Under the pieces are notes generated by a model. That model was not told where the DNA came from. It saw only the letters and a list, made by a program, of their open reading frames with translations, and did no database searches. Shown here in pieces: positions 1-6,757 of a stretch of 64,000 bases of DNA; positions within the stretch are counted from its first letter, which is position 1, and each line of letters opens with the position of its first letter. Location of the stretch: the NCBI RefSeq assembly GCF_042648405.1, contig NZ_JBHRXV010000011.1:558001-622000 (forward strand). The letters are read 5' to 3'. The stretch comes from Sphingoaurantiacus capsulatus. Lineage in GTDB: Bacteria > Pseudomonadota > Alphaproteobacteria > Sphingomonadales > Sphingomonadaceae. A program made the position numbers and the translations under genes.

Positions 1-821
1 AGCGCATAGGCGATCGGGGTGCGCATGTCGGGCGTGCCGAGCTGCGCCAGAACCGAGCCGTCGATATATTCGACGAAGCTGTGCACCACCGATTGCGGGT
101 GGACGATCACGTCCAGCTGCTCGACACCGATCGGGAACAGGTGCCAGGCCTCGATCAGTTCGAGGCCCTTGTTCATCAGGGTGGCGCTGTCGACCGAGAT
201 CTTGGCGCCCATCGACCAGACCGGGTGCGCGACCGCCTGCTCGGGCGTGACGCTGCGCATCGCCTCGTAGCTCAGCTGCCGGAACGGGCCGCCGCTCGCG
301 GTGAGGATGACGCGCTCGACGCGCGCCGGGTTGTCGAAATCGAAGACCTGGAAGATCGCGTTATGCTCGGAATCGACCGGCAGCAGCCGCGAGCCGGTGC
401 GGCCGGCGGTCCTGGTGACGAGGTCGCCGGCGCAGACCAAAGTTTCCTTGTTGGCGAGCGCCACGGTCGCGCCGCGGCTGACCGCGCGCAACGTGGGTTC
501 AAGCCCGGCAGCGCCGACGATCGCCGCCATCACCCACTCAGCCGGGCGATCGGCGGCCTCGGCGACCGCGCCCTTCCCCGCCGCCGCCTCGATGCCGGTG
601 CCGGCGAGCGCGTCTTTCAGCTCGGTATAGGAGGCTTCGTTGGCGACGACCGCGACATCGGGACGGAGCCGCTTGGCCTGCGCGGCGAGCGTCGCGACAT
701 CCGAATTGGCGGTGAGCGCCGCGACCCGCCACTTGTCGGGCTGGCGTTCGATGAGGTCGAGGGTGGAGCGCCCGACCGACCCGGTCGAGCCGAGGATGGT
801 GACGGCACGCGCCGCGCTCAT
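1..821 (-). CDS. dxr: 1-deoxy-D-xylulose 5-phosphate reductoisomerase, 3' end cut by window edge
   Basis: Second step of the MEP isoprenoid pathway: NADPH-dependent conversion of DXP to 2-C-methyl-D-erythritol 4-phosphate in the cytoplasm. My translation starts MSAARAVTILGSTGSVG, which carries the N-terminal NADPH-binding GSTGSVG loop. Further in are ALANKETLVCAG and VDSEHNAIFQ, typical of the DXR catalytic core, and HPQSVVHSFVEY near the window edge. About 273 of the usual ~390 codons are present and the frame is open to base 1. The ATG overlaps the cdsA stop (ATGA), so translation is probably coupled. It is the last visible gene of the rpsB-to-dxr block. Confidence 0.95.
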   Translation of the reverse strand, partial: MSAARAVTILGSTGSVGRSTLDLIERQPDKWRVAALTANSDVATLAAQAKRLRPDVAVVANEASYTELKDALAGTGIEAAAGKGAVAEAADRPAEWVMAAIVGAAGLEPTLRAVSRGATVALANKETLVCAGDLVTRTAGRTGSRLLPVDSEHNAIFQVFDFDNPARVERVILTASGGPFRQLSYEAMRSVTPEQAVAHPVWSMGAKISVDSATLMNKGLELIEAWHLFPIGVEQLDVIVHPQSVVHSFVEYIDGSVLAQLGTPDMRTPIAYA

Positions 822-1642
822 CGCCACAAATCCTTGAGGATCAGCGCCGCGGCGACCAGCACCGCCACCGGCACGAGGCCGTCGACGCGGTCCATGATGC
901 CGCCGTGGCCCGGCAGCAGCGTCCCTGAATCCTTCACGCCGACGCGGCGCTTCAGCCAGGATTCGAAGAAGTCGCCGGCCTGCGAGACGACCGCCAGACC
1001 ACCTGACAGCGAGGCGAACAACGCCGCCGGGAACAGCGCCCAGCGCGCGACGAACCAGCCGACGACCATCGCGCCGATGACGCCGCCGACGAGGCCGGCC
1101 CAGGTTTTCTTGGGACTGATCTTGGGCGCAATCTTCGGCCCGCCGATGGTGCGGCCGGCGAAATAGGCGAAAATGTCGGTCGCCCAGACCAAGGTCAGCA
1201 CCCAGACGACGAGCCCGAGCCCCTGCGGCTGGTCGCGCAGCCAGATCAGCGCGATCGCCGGCAGACCGGCATAAAGCAGCCCGCCGGCCATCGATTTGGC
1301 GTCACAGATTTTGAACAGCCGGGCGAGAATGCCGAGGACGCCGGCCGCGGCAAGCAGCCCGAGAATGGCGGGAAACAGCGCCTGAAGCTCGGTCGCGAAG
1401 CAGCCGGCCGCGAGCACGACCAGCCCGATCAAGCGCCACTGACGCGGGATGCCGTGCATCACCGCCCATTCGGCAAAGATCAGCAGCACGCCCACCGAAA
1501 CCAGCGCGGTGAACCACAGCTCGCCCTTCATCACCGCGAACAGCGCGATGGCGATCAGCGGCACCGCGACGGCGATGCGCGTCCACAGCCCGCTCGGCGG
1601 CGGCGAATCGGTGACAGACGGCAGCGGGTCGGTAATGGCCAT
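818..1642 (-). CDS. cdsA: Phosphatidate cytidylyltransferase (CDP-diacylglycerol synthase)
   Basis: Integral membrane enzyme making CDP-diacylglycerol from phosphatidate and CTP, the branch point of phospholipid synthesis. The 274-residue product has many hydrophobic helices. It ends with the family signature: an SWLKRR stretch, then KDSGTLLPGHGGIMDRVD, which matches the CdsA PROSITE pattern. The start MAITDPLPS was chosen because it lies 1 base after the uppS stop and removes a non-homologous extension. The stop overlaps the dxr start. The order uppS-cdsA-dxr is common in Proteobacteria. Confidence 0.95.
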   Translation of the reverse strand: MAITDPLPSVTDSPPPSGLWTRIAVAVPLIAIALFAVMKGELWFTALVSVGVLLIFAEWAVMHGIPRQWRLIGLVVLAAGCFATELQALFPAILGLLAAAGVLGILARLFKICDAKSMAGGLLYAGLPAIALIWLRDQPQGLGLVVWVLTLVWATDIFAYFAGRTIGGPKIAPKISPKKTWAGLVGGVIGAMVVGWFVARWALFPAALFASLSGGLAVVSQAGDFFESWLKRRVGVKDSGTLLPGHGGIMDRVDGLVPVAVLVAAALILKDLWR

Positions 1643-1643
1643 G

Positions 1644-2375
1644 TCAGAGCCCGCCGTAGCGGCGCTCGCGGCGCAAATATTCGTCGACCAGCCGCTGCAG
1701 CGAGGCTTCGTTGAAGTCGGGCCACAGCTCATCGGTGAAAGCCAGCTCGGCATAGGCCGCCTGCCACAGCAGGAAGTTGGACAGCCGCTGCTCGCCCGAG
1801 GTGCGGATGATCAGATCGGGCAGCGGCAGGTCGGCTGTGTCGAGCCGCGCCGCGATCGCTTCCTCAGTGACCTGCTCGGCCGGCGTGCCGTCGGCGATCA
1901 GCCCGCGCACCGCGCGCGCCAATTCATCCTGCGAGCCGTAGTTGAGCGCCAGCACGAGCGTCATCCGCGTGTTGCCGGCGGTGCGCTCGGCGGACTTTTG
2001 CAGGAGCTTCACCAGTTCGGCGCTCAATCGGCTGTGGTCGCCGATGAACTTCAGGCGGATGCCGTTCTCGTGAAGCTCGTCGATCTCGCTCTGGAGATAA
2101 TGCTTCAGCAGTCCCATGAGGTCGCTGACCTCGTCCGCCGGGCGCTTCCAGTTTTCAGACGAGAAAGCGTAGAGCGTCAGCACCTCGATGCCGATGCGCG
2201 GCGCCGCCTTCACCGCGCGGCGAACCGCCTCGACTCCGGCGCGGTGGCCGGCGACGCGCGGCAGGAAGCGCTTCTTCGCCCAGCGCCCGTTGCCATCCAT
2301 GATGATGGCCACATGGCGGGGCACGCCCGCACCGCCCGATACGCCGGCGGCCTGAGGGGCGGCGTTGGCGGTCAC
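1644..2375 (-). CDS. uppS: Isoprenyl transferase (undecaprenyl diphosphate synthase family)
   Basis: Cis-prenyltransferase that condenses isopentenyl diphosphate onto farnesyl diphosphate to give the C55 lipid carrier for peptidoglycan and other envelope polymers. The 243-residue length is standard. Near the N-terminus is HVAIIMDGNGRWAKKR, the diagnostic Mg-binding aspartate and diphosphate-binding region. Later motifs ALNYGSQDEL and PDLIIRTSGEQRLSNFLLWQ are also typical. The start overlaps the frr stop by 4 bases, so it is part of a coupled operon feeding on the product of the MEP pathway (dxr lies two genes downstream). Confidence 0.96.
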   Translation of the reverse strand: MTANAAPQAAGVSGGAGVPRHVAIIMDGNGRWAKKRFLPRVAGHRAGVEAVRRAVKAAPRIGIEVLTLYAFSSENWKRPADEVSDLMGLLKHYLQSEIDELHENGIRLKFIGDHSRLSAELVKLLQKSAERTAGNTRMTLVLALNYGSQDELARAVRGLIADGTPAEQVTEEAIAARLDTADLPLPDLIIRTSGEQRLSNFLLWQAAYAELAFTDELWPDFNEASLQRLVDEYLRRERRYGGL

Positions 2376-2941
2376 TTGCCGAGGATTTCCTTTTCCTTGG
2401 CAGCCGCCGCAGCGTCGATGTCGGTCGCGTAGCGGTCGGTCAGCTTCTGGACCTCGGTCTCGAGCCGCTTCTGATCGTCCTGGCTGATCTCGCCCTTCTT
2501 CTCGGCGGTCTTCAGCGCGTCCATGCCGTCGCGGCGAACGTTGCGCGCCGCGATCTTCGCCTTCTCGGCATATTGGCTACAGAGCTTGGCCAGTTCTTTG
2601 CGGCGCTCCTCGGTGAGGTCCGGGATCGGCAGGCGCAGGTTCTGGCCATCGGTGATCGGGTTGAGGCCGAGCCCGGCCGAGCGGATCGCCTTTTCGACGA
2701 GCTGGACGTTCGTGCGGTCCCACACCTGCACGGCGAGCATGCGCGGCTCCGGCGCGGTCACGGTCGCCACCTGATTGAGCGGCATGTTCGAGCCATAGAC
2801 CTCGACCTGGATCGGATCGAGCAGCGAGGTCGAGGCGCGGCCGGTGCGCAGACCGCCGAGGTCATGCTTCAGCGTGTCGAGCGCGCCTTTCATGCGGCGC
2901 TCCAGATCCGCCTTCACGGCGTTGGCGTCGAATGCTGCCAT
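2372..2941 (-). CDS. frr: Ribosome recycling factor
   Basis: Splits post-termination 70S complexes together with EF-G. The 189-residue product starts MAAFDANAVKADLERRMKGA, and GGLRTGRAS and the central VQVWDRTNV are typical RRF sequences. The C-terminal half is the long three-helix bundle, including RRDGMDALK. An upstream extension of 19 codons is open but does not match RRF and runs back into pyrH, so the internal ATG is preferred. It lies 1 base after the pyrH stop, in the usual rpsB-tsf-pyrH-frr order. Confidence 0.96.
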   Translation of the reverse strand: MAAFDANAVKADLERRMKGALDTLKHDLGGLRTGRASTSLLDPIQVEVYGSNMPLNQVATVTAPEPRMLAVQVWDRTNVQLVEKAIRSAGLGLNPITDGQNLRLPIPDLTEERRKELAKLCSQYAEKAKIAARNVRRDGMDALKTAEKKGEISQDDQKRLETEVQKLTDRYATDIDAAAAAKEKEILGK

Positions 2942-2942
2942 C

Positions 2943-3665
2943 TCAGACCTCGTTCTTGACGATGGTGGACGTGCCCTCGCCGCGCAGGATGCGCGCAAGG
3001 TTGCCGGGTTCGCGAATGTTGAACACGACGATCGGAATGCGGTTGTCGCGGCAGAGCGCGATGGCCGAGGCGTCCATGACCTTCAGGTCCTTGTTGAGCA
3101 CCTCGTCGAAGGAGACCTGCTCGTAGCGAACGGCGGTCGAATCCTTCTTGGGATCGGCGTTGTAGACGCCGTCGACGCTGGTGCCCTTGAACAACGCCTC
3201 GCAGTTCATCTCGGCGGCGCGGAGCGCGGCGCCGCTGTCGGTCGAGAAATAGGGGCTGCCGACGCCGGCGGCGAAGATCACCACCCGTCCCTTTTCGAGG
3301 TGACGCAGCGCGCGGCGGCGGATGTAGGGTTCGCAAATGCTCGCCATCGGGATCGCCGACTGGACGCGCGTATCGACGCCAATCCGCTCCAGTGCGTTCT
3401 GCACCGCGAGCGCATTCATCACGGTCGCCAGCATGCCCATATAGTCGGCGCTGGTCCGCTCGAAGCCCTTGGCGGCTGCCGCGAGGCCGCGGAAGATGTT
3501 GCCGCCCCCGGTGACGAGACACAGTTCGAAGCCGGCATCACGCGCCGCCTTCACCTCGGCGGCGAGGCGGTCGACGGCATGGACATCGATGCCGAACGGG
3601 CCATCGCCCGCGGCGGCCTCGCCGGACAGCTTCAGCAGGATACGTTTATACGGCTGTCGGGCCAC
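2943..3665 (-). CDS. pyrH: Uridylate kinase (UMP kinase), GTG start
   Basis: Hexameric UMP kinase of the amino-acid-kinase fold; makes UDP for CTP and RNA synthesis. I chose the GTG giving VARQPYKRILLKLSGEA because a GGGGAGGA Shine-Dalgarno lies about 8-10 bases upstream and the length (240) equals that of the E. coli enzyme. Two upstream ATGs (3698, 3740) have worse signals, and the outer one would put a strong terminator-like hairpin inside the coding sequence. Motifs: VTGGGNIFRG, DYMGMLATVMNALA and DGVYNADPKKD. Its final product CTP is made by pyrG further along this window. Confidence 0.95.
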   Translation of the reverse strand: MARQPYKRILLKLSGEAAAGDGPFGIDVHAVDRLAAEVKAARDAGFELCLVTGGGNIFRGLAAAAKGFERTSADYMGMLATVMNALAVQNALERIGVDTRVQSAIPMASICEPYIRRRALRHLEKGRVVIFAAGVGSPYFSTDSGAALRAAEMNCEALFKGTSVDGVYNADPKKDSTAVRYEQVSFDEVLNKDLKVMDASAIALCRDNRIPIVVFNIREPGNLARILRGEGTSTIVKNEV

Positions 3666-3703
3666 GCGCGACGGTCCTCCCCAGGGTTGGCGCACCATAG
3701 AGA

Positions 3704-3735
3704 GAGGGCCGGCGACTGCCAAGCCGCCGGCCCTC
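3704..3735 (-). terminator. Strong GC hairpin between tsf and pyrH (attenuator/terminator-like)
   Basis: An 11-bp perfect inverted repeat (arms 3704-3714 and 3725-3735, core GAGGGCCGGCG) with a 10-base loop lies 17 bases after the tsf stop on the minus strand. It is followed by TCTATGG rather than a clear U-run. It therefore looks like a partial terminator or a 3'-end-stabilising structure that lowers pyrH relative to tsf. Factor-independent termination is not assured. Confidence 0.6.
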
Positions 3736-3752
3736 CCCATTCAACGCGAATA

Positions 3753-4682
3753 TTACTGCTTGCCGGCGGCGGCGGCGACCTCGGCGGCGAAGTCGCTCTC
3801 CGCCTTCTCGATGCCCTCGCCCAGCTGGAAGCGGACATACTGCTTCAGCGTGATCGGGCCGCCGGCGGCCTTGCCGGCCTGCGCGATGACGTCGGTGATC
3901 TTGGTCTTGCCGTCGATCACGAACACCTGACCGAGCAGGGTGTTTTCCTGCTGGAACTTGCGGATGCCGCCCTCGATCATCTTCTCGATGATCTCGGCCG
4001 GCTTGCCCGACGCCGCGGCCTTCTCGCGCGCGATGCTGCGCTCGCGCTCGACGACCGCCTGATCAAGCTCGGCCTCCGACAGCGCCAGCGGGTTCGCCGC
4101 GGCGATGTGCATGGCGAGCTGCTTGCCGAGCGCGTTCAGCTGATCGGCAGGTGCGGCCGATTCCAGCGCGACGAGCACGCCGATCTTGCCGAGGCCGTCG
4201 GCAGCCGCGTTGTGCACGTAGCTGGCGACGACGCCCTGATCGACCGACACGACGGCGGCGCGGCGGACGCTCTGGTTCTCGCCGATGGTCGCGACGTTGT
4301 TGGTCAGCGTCTCCTGAACACTGCCCTCGCCGCCCGGATAGGCGGCGGCGAGCAGTGCAGCGACGTCGTCGCCGGTGGTCAGCGCCAGCTCGGTGACGGT
4401 GCGGACGAAGCCCTGGAACTGGTCGTTCTTCGCGACGAAGTCGGTCTCCGAGTTCACCTCGACGGCCGCGCCCTTGGTGCCCTTGACGGCGACGCCGACA
4501 AGGCCCTCGGCCGCGACGCGACCCGACTTCTTGGCAGCGGTGGCGAGGCCCTTGGCGCGCAGCCAGTCGATCGCGGCTTCGAAGTCGCCGTTGGTCTCGG
4601 CCAGCGCCTTCTTGCAGTCCATCATGCCCGCGCCCGAACGGTCGCGCAGATCCTTCACCATCGCGGCGGTGATCTCAGCCAT
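3753..4682 (-). CDS. tsf: Translation elongation factor Ts
   Basis: Guanine-nucleotide exchange factor for EF-Tu. The 309-residue protein has the N-terminal UBA-like domain (MAEITAAMVKDLRDRSGAGM, then MDCKKALAE) and the two EF-Tu-contacting subdomains, including EVNSETDFVAKND. Length is typical for alphaproteobacteria. It is separated from rpsB by 86 bases containing a GC hairpin and from pyrH by another, so its expression level is probably set independently of both within one operon. Confidence 0.97.
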   Translation of the reverse strand: MAEITAAMVKDLRDRSGAGMMDCKKALAETNGDFEAAIDWLRAKGLATAAKKSGRVAAEGLVGVAVKGTKGAAVEVNSETDFVAKNDQFQGFVRTVTELALTTGDDVAALLAAAYPGGEGSVQETLTNNVATIGENQSVRRAAVVSVDQGVVASYVHNAAADGLGKIGVLVALESAAPADQLNALGKQLAMHIAAANPLALSEAELDQAVVERERSIAREKAAASGKPAEIIEKMIEGGIRKFQQENTLLGQVFVIDGKTKITDVIAQAGKAAGGPITLKQYVRFQLGEGIEKAESDFAAEVAAAAGKQ

Positions 4683-4716
4683 GGTCTTAATTCCTTATCT
4701 TATGTTCTTGATAAGA

Positions 4717-4748
4717 GGGGCCGGCGCACGTTTCTGTACGCCGACCCC
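4717..4748 (-). terminator. GC hairpin in the rpsB-tsf spacer
   Basis: Arms 4717-4726 and 4739-4748 pair over 10 bp with one G-U (GGGGTCGGCG against CGCCGGCCCC) around a 12-base loop, and are followed on the minus strand by TCTTATC. It shares the GGCCGGCG core with the hairpin after tsf. In E. coli the rpsB-tsf spacer also carries a partial terminator, so a read-through attenuator is the simplest reading. Confidence 0.55.
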
Positions 4749-4768
4749 CGAAAATTACCCCGAGAGCG

Positions 4769-5533
4769 TTACGCCGAAGCTTCGGCGGTCGCCTCCTCGG
4801 CCGGCGGGGTGTCGAGCGCGCCGATGTCGACGCCGCGGTTCGACTGGAAGCCCTGGCGACCGTCGAGGATCGCGTCGGCGATCGCGTCGCTGTAGAGCTT
4901 GATCGCGCGGCTGGCGTCGTCGTTGCCCGGAACCGGGAAGGCGATGCCGTCGGGCGAGGTGTTGGTGTCGAGGACGGCGATGACCGGGATACCCAGCACG
5001 TTCGCTTCCTTGACCGCCAGCTCTTCCTTGTTGACGTCGATGATGAAGATGACGTCGGGCAGGCCGCCCATGTCACGGATGCCGCCCAGCGACGCCTCGA
5101 ACTTGTCGCGCTCGCGGGTCATCTTGAGCACTTCCTTCTTGGTGAGGCCGTGCGTGTCGCCCGAGAGCTGCTCTTCGAGCTGCTTGTAGCGCTTGATCGA
5201 ACCCGAGATCGTCTTCCAGTTGGTGAGCATGCCGCCCAGCCAGCGGTGGTTGACGAAGTGCTGGCCCGACTTGCGGGCGGCCTCGGCCACCGCTTCCTGC
5301 GCCTGGCGCTTGGTGCCGACGAACAGCACCTTGCCACCGGCGGCAACGGTCGAGCGGACGAAGTCGAGCGCGCGCGCGAACAGCGGCACGGTCTGCGACA
5401 GGTCGATGATGTGGACGCCGTTGCGATCACCGAAAATATACGGCTTCATCTTCGGGTTCCAGCGGTGAGTCTGGTGGCCGAAGTGGGCGCCTGCTTCCAA
5501 AAGCTGCTGCATCGTGATGACCGGAGCGGCCAT
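4769..5533 (-). CDS. rpsB: 30S ribosomal protein S2
   Basis: Small-subunit protein of 254 residues with the S2 signatures: MQQLLEAGAHFGHQTHRWNP at the N-terminus, GTKRQAQEAVAEAA, and VNHRWLGGMLTNWKT. The start is fixed by an AAGGAG Shine-Dalgarno at 5541-5546, seven bases upstream. First gene of the rpsB-tsf-pyrH-frr-uppS-cdsA-dxr series. A roughly 90-base leader with a closing hairpin precedes it and may mediate S2 autoregulation. Confidence 0.98.
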   Translation of the reverse strand: MAAPVITMQQLLEAGAHFGHQTHRWNPKMKPYIFGDRNGVHIIDLSQTVPLFARALDFVRSTVAAGGKVLFVGTKRQAQEAVAEAARKSGQHFVNHRWLGGMLTNWKTISGSIKRYKQLEEQLSGDTHGLTKKEVLKMTRERDKFEASLGGIRDMGGLPDVIFIIDVNKEELAVKEANVLGIPVIAVLDTNTSPDGIAFPVPGNDDASRAIKLYSDAIADAILDGRQGFQSNRGVDIGALDTPPAEEATAEASA

Positions 5534-5624
5534 AACGTTTCTCCTTTTACCGGTTGTGCCTCGGTGAGGGGTTAGCGCTGACCGAAATCAACGCACCGGG
5601 TAGGCAACCCTCACCTGTGTGATG
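5534..5624 (-). promoter_or_regulatory. Structured 5' leader of rpsB
   Basis: The leader has complementary segments at 5563-5573 (minus: AACCCCTCACC) and 5606-5615 (minus: GGTGAGGGTT) that pair over 10 bp with one bulged G, enclosing a loop of about 32 bases. They lie just upstream of the AAGGAG ribosome-binding site. Ribosomal protein S2 controls its own mRNA through leader structures in several bacteria. That this element does so is inference from position and pairing. Confidence 0.45.
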
Positions 5625-5630
5625 GCGGGC

Positions 5631-5659
5631 GACTTAGTCGGAATGGGTGCGGAAATCAA
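5631..5659 (-). promoter_or_regulatory. Possible sigma-70 promoter for rpsB
   Basis: Reading on the minus strand, TTGATT (5654-5659) and TAAGTC (5631-5636) are separated by exactly 17 bases. The -35 is good and the -10 is mediocre. The predicted start near 5624 would give a leader of about 90 bases. The -35 overlaps the last codons of the preceding 5'-nucleotidase gene. Confidence 0.35.
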
Positions 5660-6708
5660 GCGTCGCGGGCGTCCCCTGCCCCATCGGCAAGATCGAGCGC
5701 TGGCGCCTCGACGGGGCGTTCGGCCTCCTTGCGCTTCTTCGCGCGCTTCGGCGCCTGCTGCACGGGCACGGCGATCGGCGGCTCGCGGCGATTGCGGACG
5801 CCGAAGGGGATGTGGACGCAGGGGGTGAATTCGGAGGCGGGCTCGAGGTGGCCGAGCTGGTCGTCGAAGAAGATCTGCGGCTTCAGCACATCGAGGAAGG
5901 ATTTCTTCTCCAGACCGCCGGTCAGAAACAGCTCGTCGACCTCGATCTCATAGGCGCCGAGCGTGGTGATGATGCGCTCGTGCGCGGGCATCGAGCGCGC
6001 GGTGACGATGGCGACGCGGATCGCCTTGCCCGGTGCGTTGACCGCCGTCGGGTTCTCGCGTTCCAGCCGCTGCAGCATCGACAGCTGCTTCAGCAGCGGC
6101 ATCAGCGGCCCCGACCCGAGCGGGCGTTTCCGGTGCTCGACCTCATGATGATAGAACAGCGGCAATCCGCCGCTGGCGTATTGGCTCTCCGCCTCGTCGT
6201 CGACGATCACCCCGTCGAAGTCGAAGGCGATGCGCAGCTGCGTGTCGCCGTCGTCGTCCTCGGCGGCGCAAGGCAGGACGTGGCCGGCCGGGTAGCCCGC
6301 CTCCATCGCCTCGGCGACCTCGTCCTTGTCGGTGCTGAGGTAGAGGCAGCCGTTGATCGCCTGCATGTAGGGATAGGGCGCCTCGCCCGAGCGAAAGATC
6401 GCCCGGCTGATCTCCAAGTCATAGTGCGGCAGTGCGTCCATCATGCGCAGCCCGGCTTCCGGGTCGTTGCGCGACAGGATGATCACCTCGACCGGCTGCT
6501 GCTCGCGGAACACCTTGTTGAGGCGGAGCAGCCGCTTGATGAACGGAAAGGCCGCGCCGGGCTTCGGCGGCACGTCGCGGTTGTCGCGCTGATATTGCCG
6601 GAACGCCTCCACCCCTTCCTCGAGGAAGATGCGGTGCTCCTTCGAAAAATCGAAGAGCGCGGTCGAGGAGACCGCGACGACCAGCTTGTCCTTGACCGAA
6701 TAGCCCAT
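5656..6708 (-). CDS. 5'-nucleotidase, cytosolic 5'-nucleotidase I-like family (PF06189)
   Basis: 350-residue cytoplasmic protein starting MGYSVKDKLVVAVSSTALFD. It contains the HAD-type nucleophile region LRIAFDFDGVIVDDEAE at about residues 158-174, and later VAIVTARSMPAHERI and ELFLTGGLEKKSFLD. This architecture matches bacterial homologues of vertebrate cytosolic 5'-nucleotidase 1, which hydrolyse nucleoside monophosphates. The C-terminal ~50 residues are a low-complexity tail rich in Lys, Arg, Pro and Ala, probably unstructured. It follows dnaE by 49 bases on the same strand, so a role in nucleotide-pool balance is plausible but unproven. Confidence 0.85.
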   Translation of the reverse strand: MGYSVKDKLVVAVSSTALFDFSKEHRIFLEEGVEAFRQYQRDNRDVPPKPGAAFPFIKRLLRLNKVFREQQPVEVIILSRNDPEAGLRMMDALPHYDLEISRAIFRSGEAPYPYMQAINGCLYLSTDKDEVAEAMEAGYPAGHVLPCAAEDDDGDTQLRIAFDFDGVIVDDEAESQYASGGLPLFYHHEVEHRKRPLGSGPLMPLLKQLSMLQRLERENPTAVNAPGKAIRVAIVTARSMPAHERIITTLGAYEIEVDELFLTGGLEKKSFLDVLKPQIFFDDQLGHLEPASEFTPCVHIPFGVRNRREPPIAVPVQQAPKRAKKRKEAERPVEAPALDLADGAGDARDA

Positions 6709-6757
6709 GGTGCCTCTCGGGCCACCATATCGGCGCTAAGCGCCGGCCGCGCAACCT

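Noticed and set aside
3665..3740. Longer pyrH starting at ATG 3740 or 3698
   Set aside because: The GTG at 3665 has a strong Shine-Dalgarno and gives the standard length; the 3740 start would bury an 11-bp hairpin in coding sequence.
2844..4895. 683-codon plus-strand open frame opposite frr, pyrH and tsf
   Set aside because: Spans three conserved genes on the other strand and has antisense-type composition; no start signal.
6731..6745. CGGCGC-TTA-GCGCCG hairpin after dnaE as a terminator
   Set aside because: Short stem with a 3-base loop and no U-run on the dnaE strand; too weak to list as a feature.
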